64,000 nucleotides of DNA, from positions 1 through 64,000 of the forward strand of contig JAZNUB010000066.1 of NCBI GenBank assembly GCA_045592105.1. The letters run 5' to 3'. A program made the position numbers and the translations under genes. This document shows positions 32,145 through 41,781 of this stretch, in pieces; position 1 is the stretch's first letter, and each line of letters begins with the position of its first letter. The DNA comes from SIG636 sp045592105. GTDB lineage: Bacteria; Bacillota; Clostridia; Oscillospirales; CAG-382. The notes beneath the pieces were generated by a model, which searched no databases, had not been told where the DNA came from, and saw only the letters and a list, made by a program, of their open reading frames with translations.

Positions 32145-34400
32145 TTAGCCGAGCCACTTCATAACGTAGTCAAGGAGGTTGTATTTGTAGAATACAACAA
32201 CTGTTACAAGCGCGATAGTGGACATTATCTTAATGAATATATCAAGGCAGGGACCAACGGTGTCCTTAAGAGGGTCACCAACGGTATCGCCAACAACAGC
32301 AGCATCGTGTGCAGAGGAGCCTTTACCGTAACCCTTAATGCCGCCTTCTTCGATATACTTCTTCGCGTTATCCCACGCACCACCCGCATTACCTGTGAAT
32401 ATCGCAAGCATGATAGCAGAAAGCGTTGAACCTATAAGCAAGCCGGCAACGAAATTAACACCAAACAAGAAACCGCAAATAACGGGAATAGCGATAGCCA
32501 TAAGAGCAGGAACGCGCATTTCCTTTATGGAGCCCTTGGAAGAAATTTCAATACAAGTCTTATAGTCAGGAAGAACTTCGCCCTGAAGCAAGCCCTTAAT
32601 CTCTCTAAACTGGCGTCTAACTTCTTCAACCATCTTTCTTGCAGCCTTTGCAACGGCATCGATTAGCATACCGGAGAAAAGGAAAGGAAGCGCCGCACCA
32701 ACAATTGCACCTGCAAGCGTGAGGGGATCAATTATGTTAAGGGAGATTGCATCAACAACCTTAGACTCAAAGGATTCGTAGGTGCCGGGGTTAGCGGCAA
32801 ACAAATAAGAAGACATCATGGAAAGTGCAGCAAGTGCGGCAGAGCCAATAGCGAAGCCCTTACCGATAGCAGCAGTTGTGTTACCAACAGAGTCAAGCTT
32901 ATCCGTAATAGTTCTAACGTCCTTATCAAGGCTACTCATTTCAGCTATACCGCCGGCGTTATCAGAGATAGGACCGTAAGTGTCAACAGAAACGGTTGTA
33001 GCAACAAATGAAAGCATACCCAAAGCTGCAAGAGCAATACCATACATGCCACACACGCAGTAAGAAGCGTAAATTGCTATACCTAAAACAACGCAAGGAG
33101 CGATACAGGAACGCATACCCAACGCAAGACCTTGTGTAATGTTGAGCGCAGGACCTTCAATAGAAGCAGAAGAAACGCGCCTTGTGTGCTTATAATCACT
33201 GCTGGTGTAACGTTCAGCGATAATACCAACGAGGATGCCTGCTACTATACCGCATACAGCGGCAACAGCGGGAGAAATCCAACCAATAGAAAACTCAATT
33301 TGTTTAAATGCTTCATGATCGGATCCGATATCACCAAAAATGAAATAGCTAAGACCAAAAGCACCGATTATTGCAACGCCTGCAGAAATCCATGTAGCAA
33401 GATTAAGCTCTTTGTGAGGATTTTCTGAAAGCTTTTTCTTAATAAGCAAGGAAGCAACGCCCAACACGCAAGCGATAAGACCAACACCCGCAAATATAAT
33501 GGGGAAATACGCAAGCTTTTCTATAAGGCTTACGTTATTAAACAAAAACTCTTTGTTAAAAGCGTTCTTAGAGAACAATTCAATTGCAAGTATAACGGAT
33601 GCAAGGATAGAGCTAACGTAGCTTTCAAGCAAGTCAGAGCCCAAGCCTGCAACGTCACCAACATTATCACCAACGTTGTCAGCAATAGTAGCGGGGTTAC
33701 GGGGGTCATCTTCAGGGATGTGAGCCTCGGTTTTACCAACAAGGTCTGCACCCATATCAGCAGCTTTAGTATAAATACCGCCGCCAACGCGGTTGAACAT
33801 TGCGATAACAGAGCAACCAAGAGCATAGCCGGACAATGTCATGGTAAACGTGGTGGGCATATTGTAACCGCTAAAAATCATGCTTAATATGCTATTCTGT
33901 GCTTCATAATGACCATTAGAGGTTATAGCTGTAAGCTGACCCAAACCAAGACCAAACACCAAATAAACAATAACTATACCAAGTAGCGCAAAGCCGCCAA
34001 CGCAAAGGCCCATAACGGAGCCGCCGCGGAAAGCAACCTTAAGGGTTTCGCCCAAGCTTTTAGTAAGGCGAGCTTTGTTAGCAACACGAACATTAGCGTA
34101 GGTTGCTATCTTCATGCCGATAAAGCCTGCACACTCACTCATTGTAGCACCGATAAGGAAGGTGATACCTGCCTGCCAAGAAATAAAAATAGCAAGCAAA
34201 GCGGCAACAACAACGGCAACGATAGCTATAATCTTTAGCTCGTAATTAATAAATGCATTAGCACCGATACGGATAGCGCTTGCTATCTCCTTCATCCTGT
34301 CTGTACCTTCATCCATCTTCTTAACCTTGAAGAAGCTGAATGCCGCATAGGACAAAGCAAGAACAGCAGCAAACACTACAACAATTAACAGTAGTTCCAT
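32145..34400 (-). CDS. hppA: Membrane-bound K+-dependent pyrophosphatase (H+ or Na+ pumping)
   Basis: 751 residues from ATG 34400 (AGAGAGG site; the longer frame to 34448 adds a non-conserved leader). About 16 membrane helices. Pyrophosphate-site motifs include GGGIYTKAADMGADLVGKTE, DDPRNPATIADNVGDNVGDVAG and the C-terminal GDTVGDPLKDTVGP. The sequence GNTTAAIGKGFAIGSAAL has alanine where K+-independent enzymes have lysine, so it is of the K+-dependent type; these include both H+ and Na+ pumps, which I cannot separate here. It couples PPi hydrolysis to ion export and recovers energy from biosynthetic PPi in an anaerobe. Confidence 0.96.
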   Translation of the reverse strand: MELLLIVVVFAAVLALSYAAFSFFKVKKMDEGTDRMKEIASAIRIGANAFINYELKIIAIVAVVVAALLAIFISWQAGITFLIGATMSECAGFIGMKIATYANVRVANKARLTKSLGETLKVAFRGGSVMGLCVGGFALLGIVIVYLVFGLGLGQLTAITSNGHYEAQNSILSMIFSGYNMPTTFTMTLSGYALGCSVIAMFNRVGGGIYTKAADMGADLVGKTEAHIPEDDPRNPATIADNVGDNVGDVAGLGSDLLESYVSSILASVILAIELFSKNAFNKEFLFNNVSLIEKLAYFPIIFAGVGLIACVLGVASLLIKKKLSENPHKELNLATWISAGVAIIGAFGLSYFIFGDIGSDHEAFKQIEFSIGWISPAVAAVCGIVAGILVGIIAERYTSSDYKHTRRVSSASIEGPALNITQGLALGMRSCIAPCVVLGIAIYASYCVCGMYGIALAALGMLSFVATTVSVDTYGPISDNAGGIAEMSSLDKDVRTITDKLDSVGNTTAAIGKGFAIGSAALAALSMMSSYLFAANPGTYESFESKVVDAISLNIIDPLTLAGAIVGAALPFLFSGMLIDAVAKAARKMVEEVRRQFREIKGLLQGEVLPDYKTCIEISSKGSIKEMRVPALMAIAIPVICGFLFGVNFVAGLLIGSTLSAIMLAIFTGNAGGAWDNAKKYIEEGGIKGYGKGSSAHDAAVVGDTVGDPLKDTVGPCLDIFIKIMSTIALVTVVVFYKYNLLDYVMKWLG

Positions 34401-34437
34401 AAAAACCTCTCTTAATAAATATTGTTTATATGGGAAA

Positions 34438-34505
34438 TCCAAGCACACTTGGACGGAAGCGGAAATTATGGGTTTATATTACGTTCCATGACAAAACCCA
34501 TTATA
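34438..34505 (-). promoter_or_regulatory. hppA leader: -10 box and two small hairpins
   Basis: TATAAT lies at 34505-34500 (minus) with no good -35. The roughly 90-base leader can form TGGGTTT/AAACCCA (34469-34475 with 34494-34500) and TCCAAG/CTTGGA around 34438-34453. I do not recognise a known riboswitch. Confidence 0.4.
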
Positions 34506-34574
34506 GTATAAACATAAAGTTGCAAAATGCAATAAACCTTTATTTAATAAATTATTAATAAAAATAAAACAAAA

Positions 34575-34601
34575 CGGCTATACATATAAAACGTATAGCC
34601 G
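34575..34601 (-). terminator. Terminator of the YfhO-family gene
   Basis: A 9-bp perfect stem (34575-34583 with 34593-34601) followed on the minus strand by a T-rich tract. Confidence 0.85.
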
Positions 34602-34622
34602 CATTAACTAACTCACTGTATT

Positions 34623-37310
34623 TTAGGCATTGCCGTCGTCACTTGTTTTACTGTCATTATCAGCATTGTCGCTATTCTTGTTCTTGATATTTTTAAATAT
34701 ATCCTTAGCAGTAGCAACAACGTTTTTGTCCTCAGCATAATCGGGATATCCAAGGTCATCATAATATTCATCGTTAAAGAAATTGTAGTTGCCGTTAGGT
34801 ACCTTTCTTAAACGGAAGAACAATATATAGCCAAGGAACAAAACAAAGCCTATAATAGTAGCAATAAGCCCAATTATTCTACCGGGAGTTTGATATTCAA
34901 ATTCAATTGAAATATTCTCTCCGGCAGGAATTTCAACAGCCATAAAGCCATAGAACACCTTGTTTATATCAACCTCTTCGCCGTTTACCTTAGCGCTCCA
35001 GCCGCCCATCGGGATACCAGCAAGCTCGCTTATATCATAGGGTACGGAGAAGAAAACTATTTGCTTCTTGTCGCTGTCGATAGTAGCGTTAAAGCCGTAG
35101 GAGCCCCACTCAAAGCTTTCGCACACGTTGCCGTTTAGCCTATCTTTAACAGAATCGGCATAAACCTGAAATTCCGGCTTCTTAACATCTGAACGTGTAG
35201 CCTCGGGCAGAATGGTTGAATAGTATTCCGCCATATCGTCAGGCACAACAAGGTAGCTACACAGATAAATATGCCTGTCTGCCTTCCCTATCTTCTCAAA
35301 CTCGCTTTCCTTCATAAACGCTTCGTAAGTGAAGCCCATAGGCAAATAGTTCTCGTTTTCATAAACGTTGAAGCCATAGGTGCCATCACTCATAAGGTTT
35401 TGTTGAGAAACAGGCTCTTCAGTAAAGCCCTGCATCGAAAACTTGCTAACGTGGCGCTTCTCTACAAAGCAGTATTTTACCGAAAGGAAACCGCGCAAGC
35501 CGTACAAGGTGTTAGCAGGGCGCGATGCAACGTTACGCGTAACGTTAACCTTCGGATAGAAATCCAAAATTGCAGACGGAACCGTTGAGTTAAAGCATTG
35601 TATAGATGGAAGATTCCAGTAAATGCCGTAATTATCGATATGAGAGCGCGTGCTACCGTCTTTATTATACAAGTCCATGCGATAAAACTGCTCGTAAACA
35701 TTGCTAAGTGGTGCGTTTTTGATATCGGTACTGTCAGGCTCGCTATTAGATTCTTTCATATTTACCGTTGATTCAACGCAATAATCAAGCAAATACTTTA
35801 CGGAAGCATCGCCGCAATGCTGTTTTCCTGTGAAAATGTGAACCATACCGTAAACAACAATGACGATACACATGCTGTACAGCAGCACCTTTTCAAATAT
35901 CTTTTTGCCTCGGAAGTATTTTACAAGCACATAAGCTAAAGCAATACACCCAAAACATATTACGGCAGAAATCAGTATTCTTATCGGGTAAGAAGAACGC
36001 GAGGTAGACCAAACGGAATTAACCTCTTTCCAGCTTATAAACGAAGGAACAAGAATCATAAAGCTGAAAATTGCGGTTGTAACAATGCCCGCATTCCAAC
36101 GAATGTTGCACTTATCAAGAGAAACAATCGTTGCAAGAACAAGCATCATTACAAGCATAAACATCCATCTTGCGTAGTAAGAGGAGTTGCCTGCGAAGAA
36201 TAGAGAATTTAGCACGGGTACAAGCGCGCAGAATACCAAAAAGATGATAAAGCGCGAAAGCCAGCTATTGCGCCTATTCCAAATATAGGTGATTGCACCT
36301 GTCATACCAAACAACGGTACCCAAGCCGCATTGGAAGCCCAACGCGTTGTGTGCGTTTGAAGCGTATCTTCTAAATCCTTGCCACCAAAAAACTCCGGTC
36401 TGGAAGGAATATCGGGCGGGAAGAATAAGCTTTGGAAAATGTGACCATATCGTTTAGTATAAAGCTCACCCTTCGTTGTCCACAAAAACGCAGATTTTAT
36501 CGACTTAAATTCTCTATCCAACCTGTTATTGCTTAATATCGAAAGTATTGAAGGAAGCAAAAATACCAAGGACATCAAAACGCCCGTTATAGCTTCGAAT
36601 ACTAAAAGCATAAATTTTTTAAAGGTAAGCTTAAACGAGAGAGAAGAACAGCGGAAGAAGAAGTACATTACGCAAAATACAACTTCCCCGATAAAGAAAA
36701 AGTAGTTTACAGAGCCGCATATAAACACCGCAAAAGCAAACCAGCCGCGGCGGTTGTTCTGTATAAGCTCTTCTATGCCCAAAAGAAGAAGCGGGAAAAA
36801 TGCAACGGAATCATGAAAATGATTAAAAAACACGTTGTATATCTGAAAACCGCTGAAAGCATACATCAACGCGCCCGCAACAGCAATAATAGGCTTTTTA
36901 ACAAAGCGTTTTAGATAGGCATACGCGCACAGGGCAGCAACGGCAAACTTTAAAGTATACATTGGTGCCATCATATAAGGCGCCCAAGAGGACGGGAACA
37001 AGCACATTATCCAAAAGAACGGGCTTGTGGTCATATAAAACGAATAGTCACCAACAAAGTTTGAGCCAAGATCCGTGCACCAATCCCAGCCGAAATTGCC
37101 GTTTCTAAACATTTCAACACCGTGGCGATGGAACGGTATTTGTTGAACGTTATAGTCCCCATAGTAAATAAAATACCCGCTGTCTTTAATAACAAACGGC
37201 AAGAATATTAAAGCAGAAAGAACAAGCCCCAAAAGAAAAGTAAGCTTGTAGTAATAGTATTTGGAAAAGCCTGTATCTTCGTGATACGAAAGCTTTGTGT
37301 TCTTAAACAT
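34623..37310 (-). CDS. YfhO-family membrane protein
   Basis: 895 residues. A long N-terminal half with about 12 helices (GT-C-like architecture) has an early YYGDYNVQQIPF motif; the first loop with Asp and the FNHFHD segment are typical. A large extracellular domain (about 520-830) is followed by one last helix and a charged cytoplasmic tail rich in Asp, Asn and Ser. In Gram-positives YfhO has been linked to glycosylation of lipoteichoic acid; the LtaS-like gene 3.6 kb downstream fits an envelope-polymer role. ATG at 37310 after AGAGGA. Confidence 0.85.
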   Translation of the reverse strand: MFKNTKLSYHEDTGFSKYYYYKLTFLLGLVLSALIFLPFVIKDSGYFIYYGDYNVQQIPFHRHGVEMFRNGNFGWDWCTDLGSNFVGDYSFYMTTSPFFWIMCLFPSSWAPYMMAPMYTLKFAVAALCAYAYLKRFVKKPIIAVAGALMYAFSGFQIYNVFFNHFHDSVAFFPLLLLGIEELIQNNRRGWFAFAVFICGSVNYFFFIGEVVFCVMYFFFRCSSLSFKLTFKKFMLLVFEAITGVLMSLVFLLPSILSILSNNRLDREFKSIKSAFLWTTKGELYTKRYGHIFQSLFFPPDIPSRPEFFGGKDLEDTLQTHTTRWASNAAWVPLFGMTGAITYIWNRRNSWLSRFIIFLVFCALVPVLNSLFFAGNSSYYARWMFMLVMMLVLATIVSLDKCNIRWNAGIVTTAIFSFMILVPSFISWKEVNSVWSTSRSSYPIRILISAVICFGCIALAYVLVKYFRGKKIFEKVLLYSMCIVIVVYGMVHIFTGKQHCGDASVKYLLDYCVESTVNMKESNSEPDSTDIKNAPLSNVYEQFYRMDLYNKDGSTRSHIDNYGIYWNLPSIQCFNSTVPSAILDFYPKVNVTRNVASRPANTLYGLRGFLSVKYCFVEKRHVSKFSMQGFTEEPVSQQNLMSDGTYGFNVYENENYLPMGFTYEAFMKESEFEKIGKADRHIYLCSYLVVPDDMAEYYSTILPEATRSDVKKPEFQVYADSVKDRLNGNVCESFEWGSYGFNATIDSDKKQIVFFSVPYDISELAGIPMGGWSAKVNGEEVDINKVFYGFMAVEIPAGENISIEFEYQTPGRIIGLIATIIGFVLFLGYILFFRLRKVPNGNYNFFNDEYYDDLGYPDYAEDKNVVATAKDIFKNIKNKNSDNADNDSKTSDDGNA

Positions 37311-37367
37311 AAAATCTTCCTCTCAGATAAAAAGCCTATACGACATTTTCATTCGAATAATAATGCT

Positions 37368-37396
37368 ATTGTACTACCATTAACACAATTTGTCAA
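37368..37396 (-). promoter_or_regulatory. Promoter of the YfhO-family gene
   Basis: Minus strand TTGACA (37396-37391), 17-base spacer, TACAAT (37373-37368). Confidence 0.8.
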
Positions 37397-37467
37397 TGAA
37401 AAAGAGCAAATAACCAACAAAATGCCTCAATAAGTATTTCACACATATAGTCGAAGCAAAACAAATC

Positions 37468-37495
37468 ATCCCCACCGATTTTGCTCGGTGGGGAT
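37468..37495. terminator. Terminator downstream of the dockerin protein gene
   Basis: An 11-bp perfect GC-rich stem (37468-37478 with 37485-37495). T-runs exist on both sides: five T on the plus side, a looser TTTGTTTT on the minus side. It lies about 80 bases past the stop of the gene at 37575. Confidence 0.75.
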
Positions 37496-37574
37496 TTTTG
37501 TGTCTATTGAACTAATTTTAAATGAGTTTGGCGCAGACAAGCACCAAACTCGTCCTTGTTATAATATTGGGATA

Positions 37575-38831
37575 TCAGAAGCCGTTAATAACGCCGGCAT
37601 CATACTTAAGAATCATAGCTGCATCAAGGTTATCAGCACAGCCGTCCTTGTTTACGTCTGCAAGTGCAAGCTTGGAGGCATCAAGATCGATAATGCCTGC
37701 ATCGTACTTGAGGATCATAGCAGCATCAAGGTTATCAACGTAGCCGTCCTCGTTTACGTCACCAAGGTCAGCGCCGGAGCCGATTGTTACATCATAGCTT
37801 ACTGCAACAAAATTTTCAATAGCCATGATATTAACATTATCATCTTTACCGTTTACGGTTACATTTACAAGATTGGAATTGCGGATGTCAAAGCTATAAT
37901 CGGTTGTAAATATAATCTCAGCACGGTAGGTCTTACCAGCCTCAAAGGTTGTTACTTCACTGCTGCCATAAAACCATTTAAGGTCTGCGGTTTTAATACC
38001 AACATTACTTTCATAATCATAGGTGTTTTTATAAATCGCTGCCTTGTCGCCTGCATTGGGGATGAGGAAATCAATAATATCTATGTACCTATAAGTAAAC
38101 TCATAAACGATATACACGGTATGTTCATCGGAACCGGTATAAACAACTATATTATTACCGATCGTTTCATTCACAGTTACACTTATATGTTTTTCATCAG
38201 CAAGCTCTTCCTCAAAGGTAAACGCAAAGGTTGCGTAATAAGACTGACCGCTTGTAAAAGCATCCTTATACATGGAATTTGAACCCCAGCTTGCAGTAGC
38301 ATTAGTTACGGTAAGATCGGTATCGTATTTGTATTCAACGGGGGTATCGGCTAATTTATTACCGATTTTGGGAATGGAAAAGCTGTAAATATCCATAGTA
38401 AAGGTTTCAAGCTTCCAGGTTACTGTTGCAGTTATGTTATAAGCATCTCTGTAGGTAAGCTCTGCCTTTTTACCGGCTATGTAAACAACAGTATTTTTGT
38501 CAAACTGATAACCTGTTTGAGTTTTAATTTTTACGTAAATACGGTAGGTTTTGCCCGCCTCAAAGGTAGAGGAGCTTGTCATAGTAGTGCCCGTGATATC
38601 ATCACGCCACCAGTAGGTTTCTACTGTAATCTCGTTGCGATGGTTGTAATCAACAAAAGCAGTATCTGGATTTGCGCCTACCGTAGGGCGAGAGGTTTCG
38701 ATGTGCAAATTGCCAAGGAAAGTGTTGGCAGCCGATACGGGAGCGGAATGTTGAACACCAACGGCGAGCACGGGTAACACCATTAAAAGTGCCATAAAAA
38801 CGCCAAGTAGTTTTTTTGTAGATCTTTTCAT
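37575..38831 (-). CDS. Secreted dockerin protein, beta-rich, unknown function
   Basis: 418 residues. Signal peptide (cleavage near APVSA, residue 34), then three or four beta-rich segments with a repeated YRIYVKIKT / YYATFAFTF / YRAEIIFTT pattern after the phrase FEAGKTYR or FTSGQSYY, suggesting tandem Ig-like repeats of about 90 residues. The C-terminus is a complete type I dockerin: two F-hand segments, LGDVNEDGYVDNLDAAMILKY and LADVNKDGCADNLDAAMILKY, each with the D-x-N-x-D-G calcium loop. No enzyme motif seen. It follows the LRR dockerin gene by 27 bases with an excellent AGGAGG site and is likely in the same transcript. Confidence 0.88.
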   Translation of the reverse strand: MKRSTKKLLGVFMALLMVLPVLAVGVQHSAPVSAANTFLGNLHIETSRPTVGANPDTAFVDYNHRNEITVETYWWRDDITGTTMTSSSTFEAGKTYRIYVKIKTQTGYQFDKNTVVYIAGKKAELTYRDAYNITATVTWKLETFTMDIYSFSIPKIGNKLADTPVEYKYDTDLTVTNATASWGSNSMYKDAFTSGQSYYATFAFTFEEELADEKHISVTVNETIGNNIVVYTGSDEHTVYIVYEFTYRYIDIIDFLIPNAGDKAAIYKNTYDYESNVGIKTADLKWFYGSSEVTTFEAGKTYRAEIIFTTDYSFDIRNSNLVNVTVNGKDDNVNIMAIENFVAVSYDVTIGSGADLGDVNEDGYVDNLDAAMILKYDAGIIDLDASKLALADVNKDGCADNLDAAMILKYDAGVINGF

Positions 38832-38858
38832 AATCTAACCTCCTGAAATTATATTTTT

Positions 38859-41489
38859 TTAATTTAAACTATCAAGTATACCTGCATCATGCTTAAGTAA
38901 CGTTGCGGCATCAAGGTTATCAACATAGCCGTCATTATTAACGTCGCCAAGGGTTACAAGGGGGTTGTACTTAGCAGAAACAACAAGTTTTCCGTTAACA
39001 TCTGTAAACTCTACGTCCCAGCCGATAAACTCGTAGCCTTCGATAGCAGGTGCTTCGGGTGCAGTTGCATCGTTGCCGTGTTCTACGGTTTCGGTCTTAA
39101 GAGTTTCGCCGTCCTTACCAACGAAGGTTACGGTGTACTTGTTGATTTCGTATACAGCTGTTACGGTTATATCTTCGGTTACGTTGTTAAAGGACTTGTC
39201 CCAGCCTGTAAAGGTGTAGCCTTCAACGGAAGGTGCTTCAGGTGCGGTTGCACCTTTACCAAGCTCAACTTCTTCAGTCTTAAGCGTTTCACCGTCTTTG
39301 CCAACGAAGGTTACGGTGTTAGTAGCTGTTTGGTACTTTGCGGTAACTATAACGGGCTGTGTAATACCTGTAAGCGCCTTGTCCCAACCGCTGAACTCTT
39401 TACCTTCAACGGTAGGTGCTTCGGGTGCGGTAACGGTGCCGTCGATTGCGGGAACTATGCCGATAATTGCACCGTCGGGCATAATAAAGGTTGCGGTAAC
39501 TGCATTATAAACCTTTGTTGCTTCTAAAATATCGCTGTTATTTTCGCCGATGGTTATAGCGTTCCACTGCTCCTCGGTGCCCTCGTAGTAAACGGTACCG
39601 ATACCGTTGTCGTCGTGAAAGTTCAAGCCATAATTCTCGATGTTTGTTATAGCGACGGGGATCACGATCGAATCTATAGGATTTCTGCCGTAGAAGGCGG
39701 AGTCACCAATAGTGGTAACGGAGCCGTCACCGGGGATAATACTGTTTTTAGCGCCGAAAACAAGCTTCTTTTCGTCTTCTTTTATTATACAGTTGTTAAC
39801 GCTGTAATATACACTGTTATCCTCTGCAACGGTGAGGTAAGCAAGAGCATATGCGCTGTCGAAGGCGTAAGGATCGATCGACTCAACCGAGGCGGGAATA
39901 TGTACAGAGGTCAAAGACTTACAATCTACAATTATGTTTCTGCCTATTGTTTTTACGCCCTCTTCTATGGTGAGCTTAGAAAGGTTCTGACAGGCATAGA
40001 ACATACTGCCACCCATCGTCTCAACTGTACCGGGGAAGGTTACCTCAACTAGATTTTCGCAGCTGTTAAAAGCATCGTTACCGATGAAAGTAACGGAGGA
40101 TGGGATGCTAACGCTTGTTATGCTGCTGCCATGAAAAGCATAGGTACCGATGGCAACGATGCCTGTGGGGATAACAAGGTCGGTCAAATAGCCTGCACCG
40201 GCAAAAGCACCGTCACCTATTTTTTCAACACTGCCGTCAGTGGGGATAGCTGCACCCTCAAACGCCATTGCAATGCTTTTGTCGGTTTTGTTTATAAAGC
40301 AGTTATTCTTGCTTTCGTATGTAGTGTTGCCTTCTGCAACGGTGATGCCTGTGAGCCCACAGCCCCTAAAGGCACCGTTGCCGAGAGTAGTAAAGCTTGC
40401 AGGCAGGTTAACGCTTTTAACGCCGGAGTTTGAAAACGCATCGGTGCCTATTTCCTTAAAGCCCTCGGCAAAGGTAACGCTGTCAAGTGCATAGCACTCA
40501 CTAAACGCTTCTGCGCCAATCTTCTCAAGAGATGCAGGGAAGTTGATATCTGTAAGAGCCTGACATCCGTCAAACATCTCCTGGGGTATTTCAGTTATCG
40601 CCTCGTTTAAGGTTACTTTGACAAGCTTTTCACAGTCACTAAAGATCGAAGTGTCAAGGGTCGTAACGCTTGCAGGGATAACTATCTCCTTTATAGCGGT
40701 AGAGGAAAAGGCACTGTAGCCTATTTCTTCAAGAGTAGCAGGCAGGCTTACGGTTTCAAGCGCATCGCAAAAACTAAAAGCATAGGCCTCGATATCGGTA
40801 ACACCTTCGGGGATGACTATGGAGGTCAGACCCTTTCTTGTATAAAAGGCAGAGTCACCAATAACGGTAACAGAGCCGTCTGCAGGGATGGTTGAGTTTT
40901 CAGAGCCGAGAACGACCTTTTTGGCGGCGGTCTCTATAATACAGCCGCCTTCACTGTGGTATACGGTATTGCCGGCCGCAACGCTAAGGTTTTCAAGCTG
41001 ATAACAGCCGTTGTAGGGACAATAGCCAAGGGAGGTGAGGGTGGAGGGGATGGCAACATCCTTAAGGACCATACATTGTGTAAAGGCACTGTCGCCGATA
41101 GTAAGAAGCCCCTCGGGCAAGTTGACCTTTTCAAGCCTGGTACAGGCCGAAAATGCATTCTTGCCTATTTCAGTGATAGTGGAAGGCAAAGACGCCTCGG
41201 TAATATAACCACAGTTTCTAAACGCATAATCACACACAGAGGTGACGTTTTCACCTATCACTACCTTGGTGATGTCATTCATATAAGCACGCCAAGCATC
41301 AGAAGTGTTTTCGCTTACAAAGTCCAGCATTTCACCTGAGCCGCTGATGGTAAGAGTACCGTCGGTAGTAAGAGTCCAGTTAAGGCTGCCCCAGGTATTG
41401 CTTACATCGCTTTCTAAAGCGAAAGCAGTAAAGCTGAACGCACTTATAAACATAAGCACGGAAAGAATTAAAGCAATTACTTTTTTCAT
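38859..41489 (-). CDS. Secreted BspA-like leucine-rich-repeat protein with InlB-type repeats and half dockerin
   Basis: 876 residues. Signal peptide to about residue 25; then about 20 BspA-type (LRR_5) repeats with IPSTLTSLG / ITEIGKNAFSACTRLEKV-type units up to about residue 620. Three InlB-B / Flg_new repeats follow (about 640-840), each with the pattern V-T-F-V-G-K-D-G, ATAPEAP and G-W-D. It ends in LGDVNNDGYVDNLDAATLLKH: only one dockerin F-hand, while the other dockerins in the window have two. BspA-like proteins are adhesins in other organisms. Start ATG 41489 with AAGGAG. Confidence 0.9.
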   Translation of the reverse strand: MKKVIALILSVLMFISAFSFTAFALESDVSNTWGSLNWTLTTDGTLTISGSGEMLDFVSENTSDAWRAYMNDITKVVIGENVTSVCDYAFRNCGYITEASLPSTITEIGKNAFSACTRLEKVNLPEGLLTIGDSAFTQCMVLKDVAIPSTLTSLGYCPYNGCYQLENLSVAAGNTVYHSEGGCIIETAAKKVVLGSENSTIPADGSVTVIGDSAFYTRKGLTSIVIPEGVTDIEAYAFSFCDALETVSLPATLEEIGYSAFSSTAIKEIVIPASVTTLDTSIFSDCEKLVKVTLNEAITEIPQEMFDGCQALTDINFPASLEKIGAEAFSECYALDSVTFAEGFKEIGTDAFSNSGVKSVNLPASFTTLGNGAFRGCGLTGITVAEGNTTYESKNNCFINKTDKSIAMAFEGAAIPTDGSVEKIGDGAFAGAGYLTDLVIPTGIVAIGTYAFHGSSITSVSIPSSVTFIGNDAFNSCENLVEVTFPGTVETMGGSMFYACQNLSKLTIEEGVKTIGRNIIVDCKSLTSVHIPASVESIDPYAFDSAYALAYLTVAEDNSVYYSVNNCIIKEDEKKLVFGAKNSIIPGDGSVTTIGDSAFYGRNPIDSIVIPVAITNIENYGLNFHDDNGIGTVYYEGTEEQWNAITIGENNSDILEATKVYNAVTATFIMPDGAIIGIVPAIDGTVTAPEAPTVEGKEFSGWDKALTGITQPVIVTAKYQTATNTVTFVGKDGETLKTEEVELGKGATAPEAPSVEGYTFTGWDKSFNNVTEDITVTAVYEINKYTVTFVGKDGETLKTETVEHGNDATAPEAPAIEGYEFIGWDVEFTDVNGKLVVSAKYNPLVTLGDVNNDGYVDNLDAATLLKHDAGILDSLN

Positions 41490-41580
41490 TGTTTTCTCCT
41501 TAACGCATTTTAAATTTGATCAGTATCAGTACGGACATTTGTATTGCGTTTTTGGCAACGCTATCTCTCCTATGAAAAAA

Positions 41581-41781
41581 TTAGTTTTTATTTACCGCTT
41601 GCCCGCAATTTGGGCAAAAATTAGGTGGATTTTTTGCGTTATCAAAAGGCACTCCACATTCCTTGCACTTGCCTTCATCATTTTGAGAAACGGGCGTTTT
41701 GGGTTGTGGAGGCTTGCAATACATATCAGCACCGTCGTACAAGCCCGCCTCTTTTTTTCTAAAAAAACCGAATATACCCAT
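41581..41781 (-). CDS. Small zinc-ribbon protein
   Basis: 66 residues, start ATG at 41781 sharing one base with the stop of the preceding gene (TGATG), so strongly coupled to it. N-terminal MGIFGFFRKKEAG resembles the start of two other cluster proteins (MGIFDKLK, MGFLGDLF). The C-terminal half holds CKECGVPFD and FCPNCG, a four-cysteine zinc ribbon. Function unknown. Confidence 0.75.
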   Translation of the reverse strand: MGIFGFFRKKEAGLYDGADMYCKPPQPKTPVSQNDEGKCKECGVPFDNAKNPPNFCPNCGQAVNKN

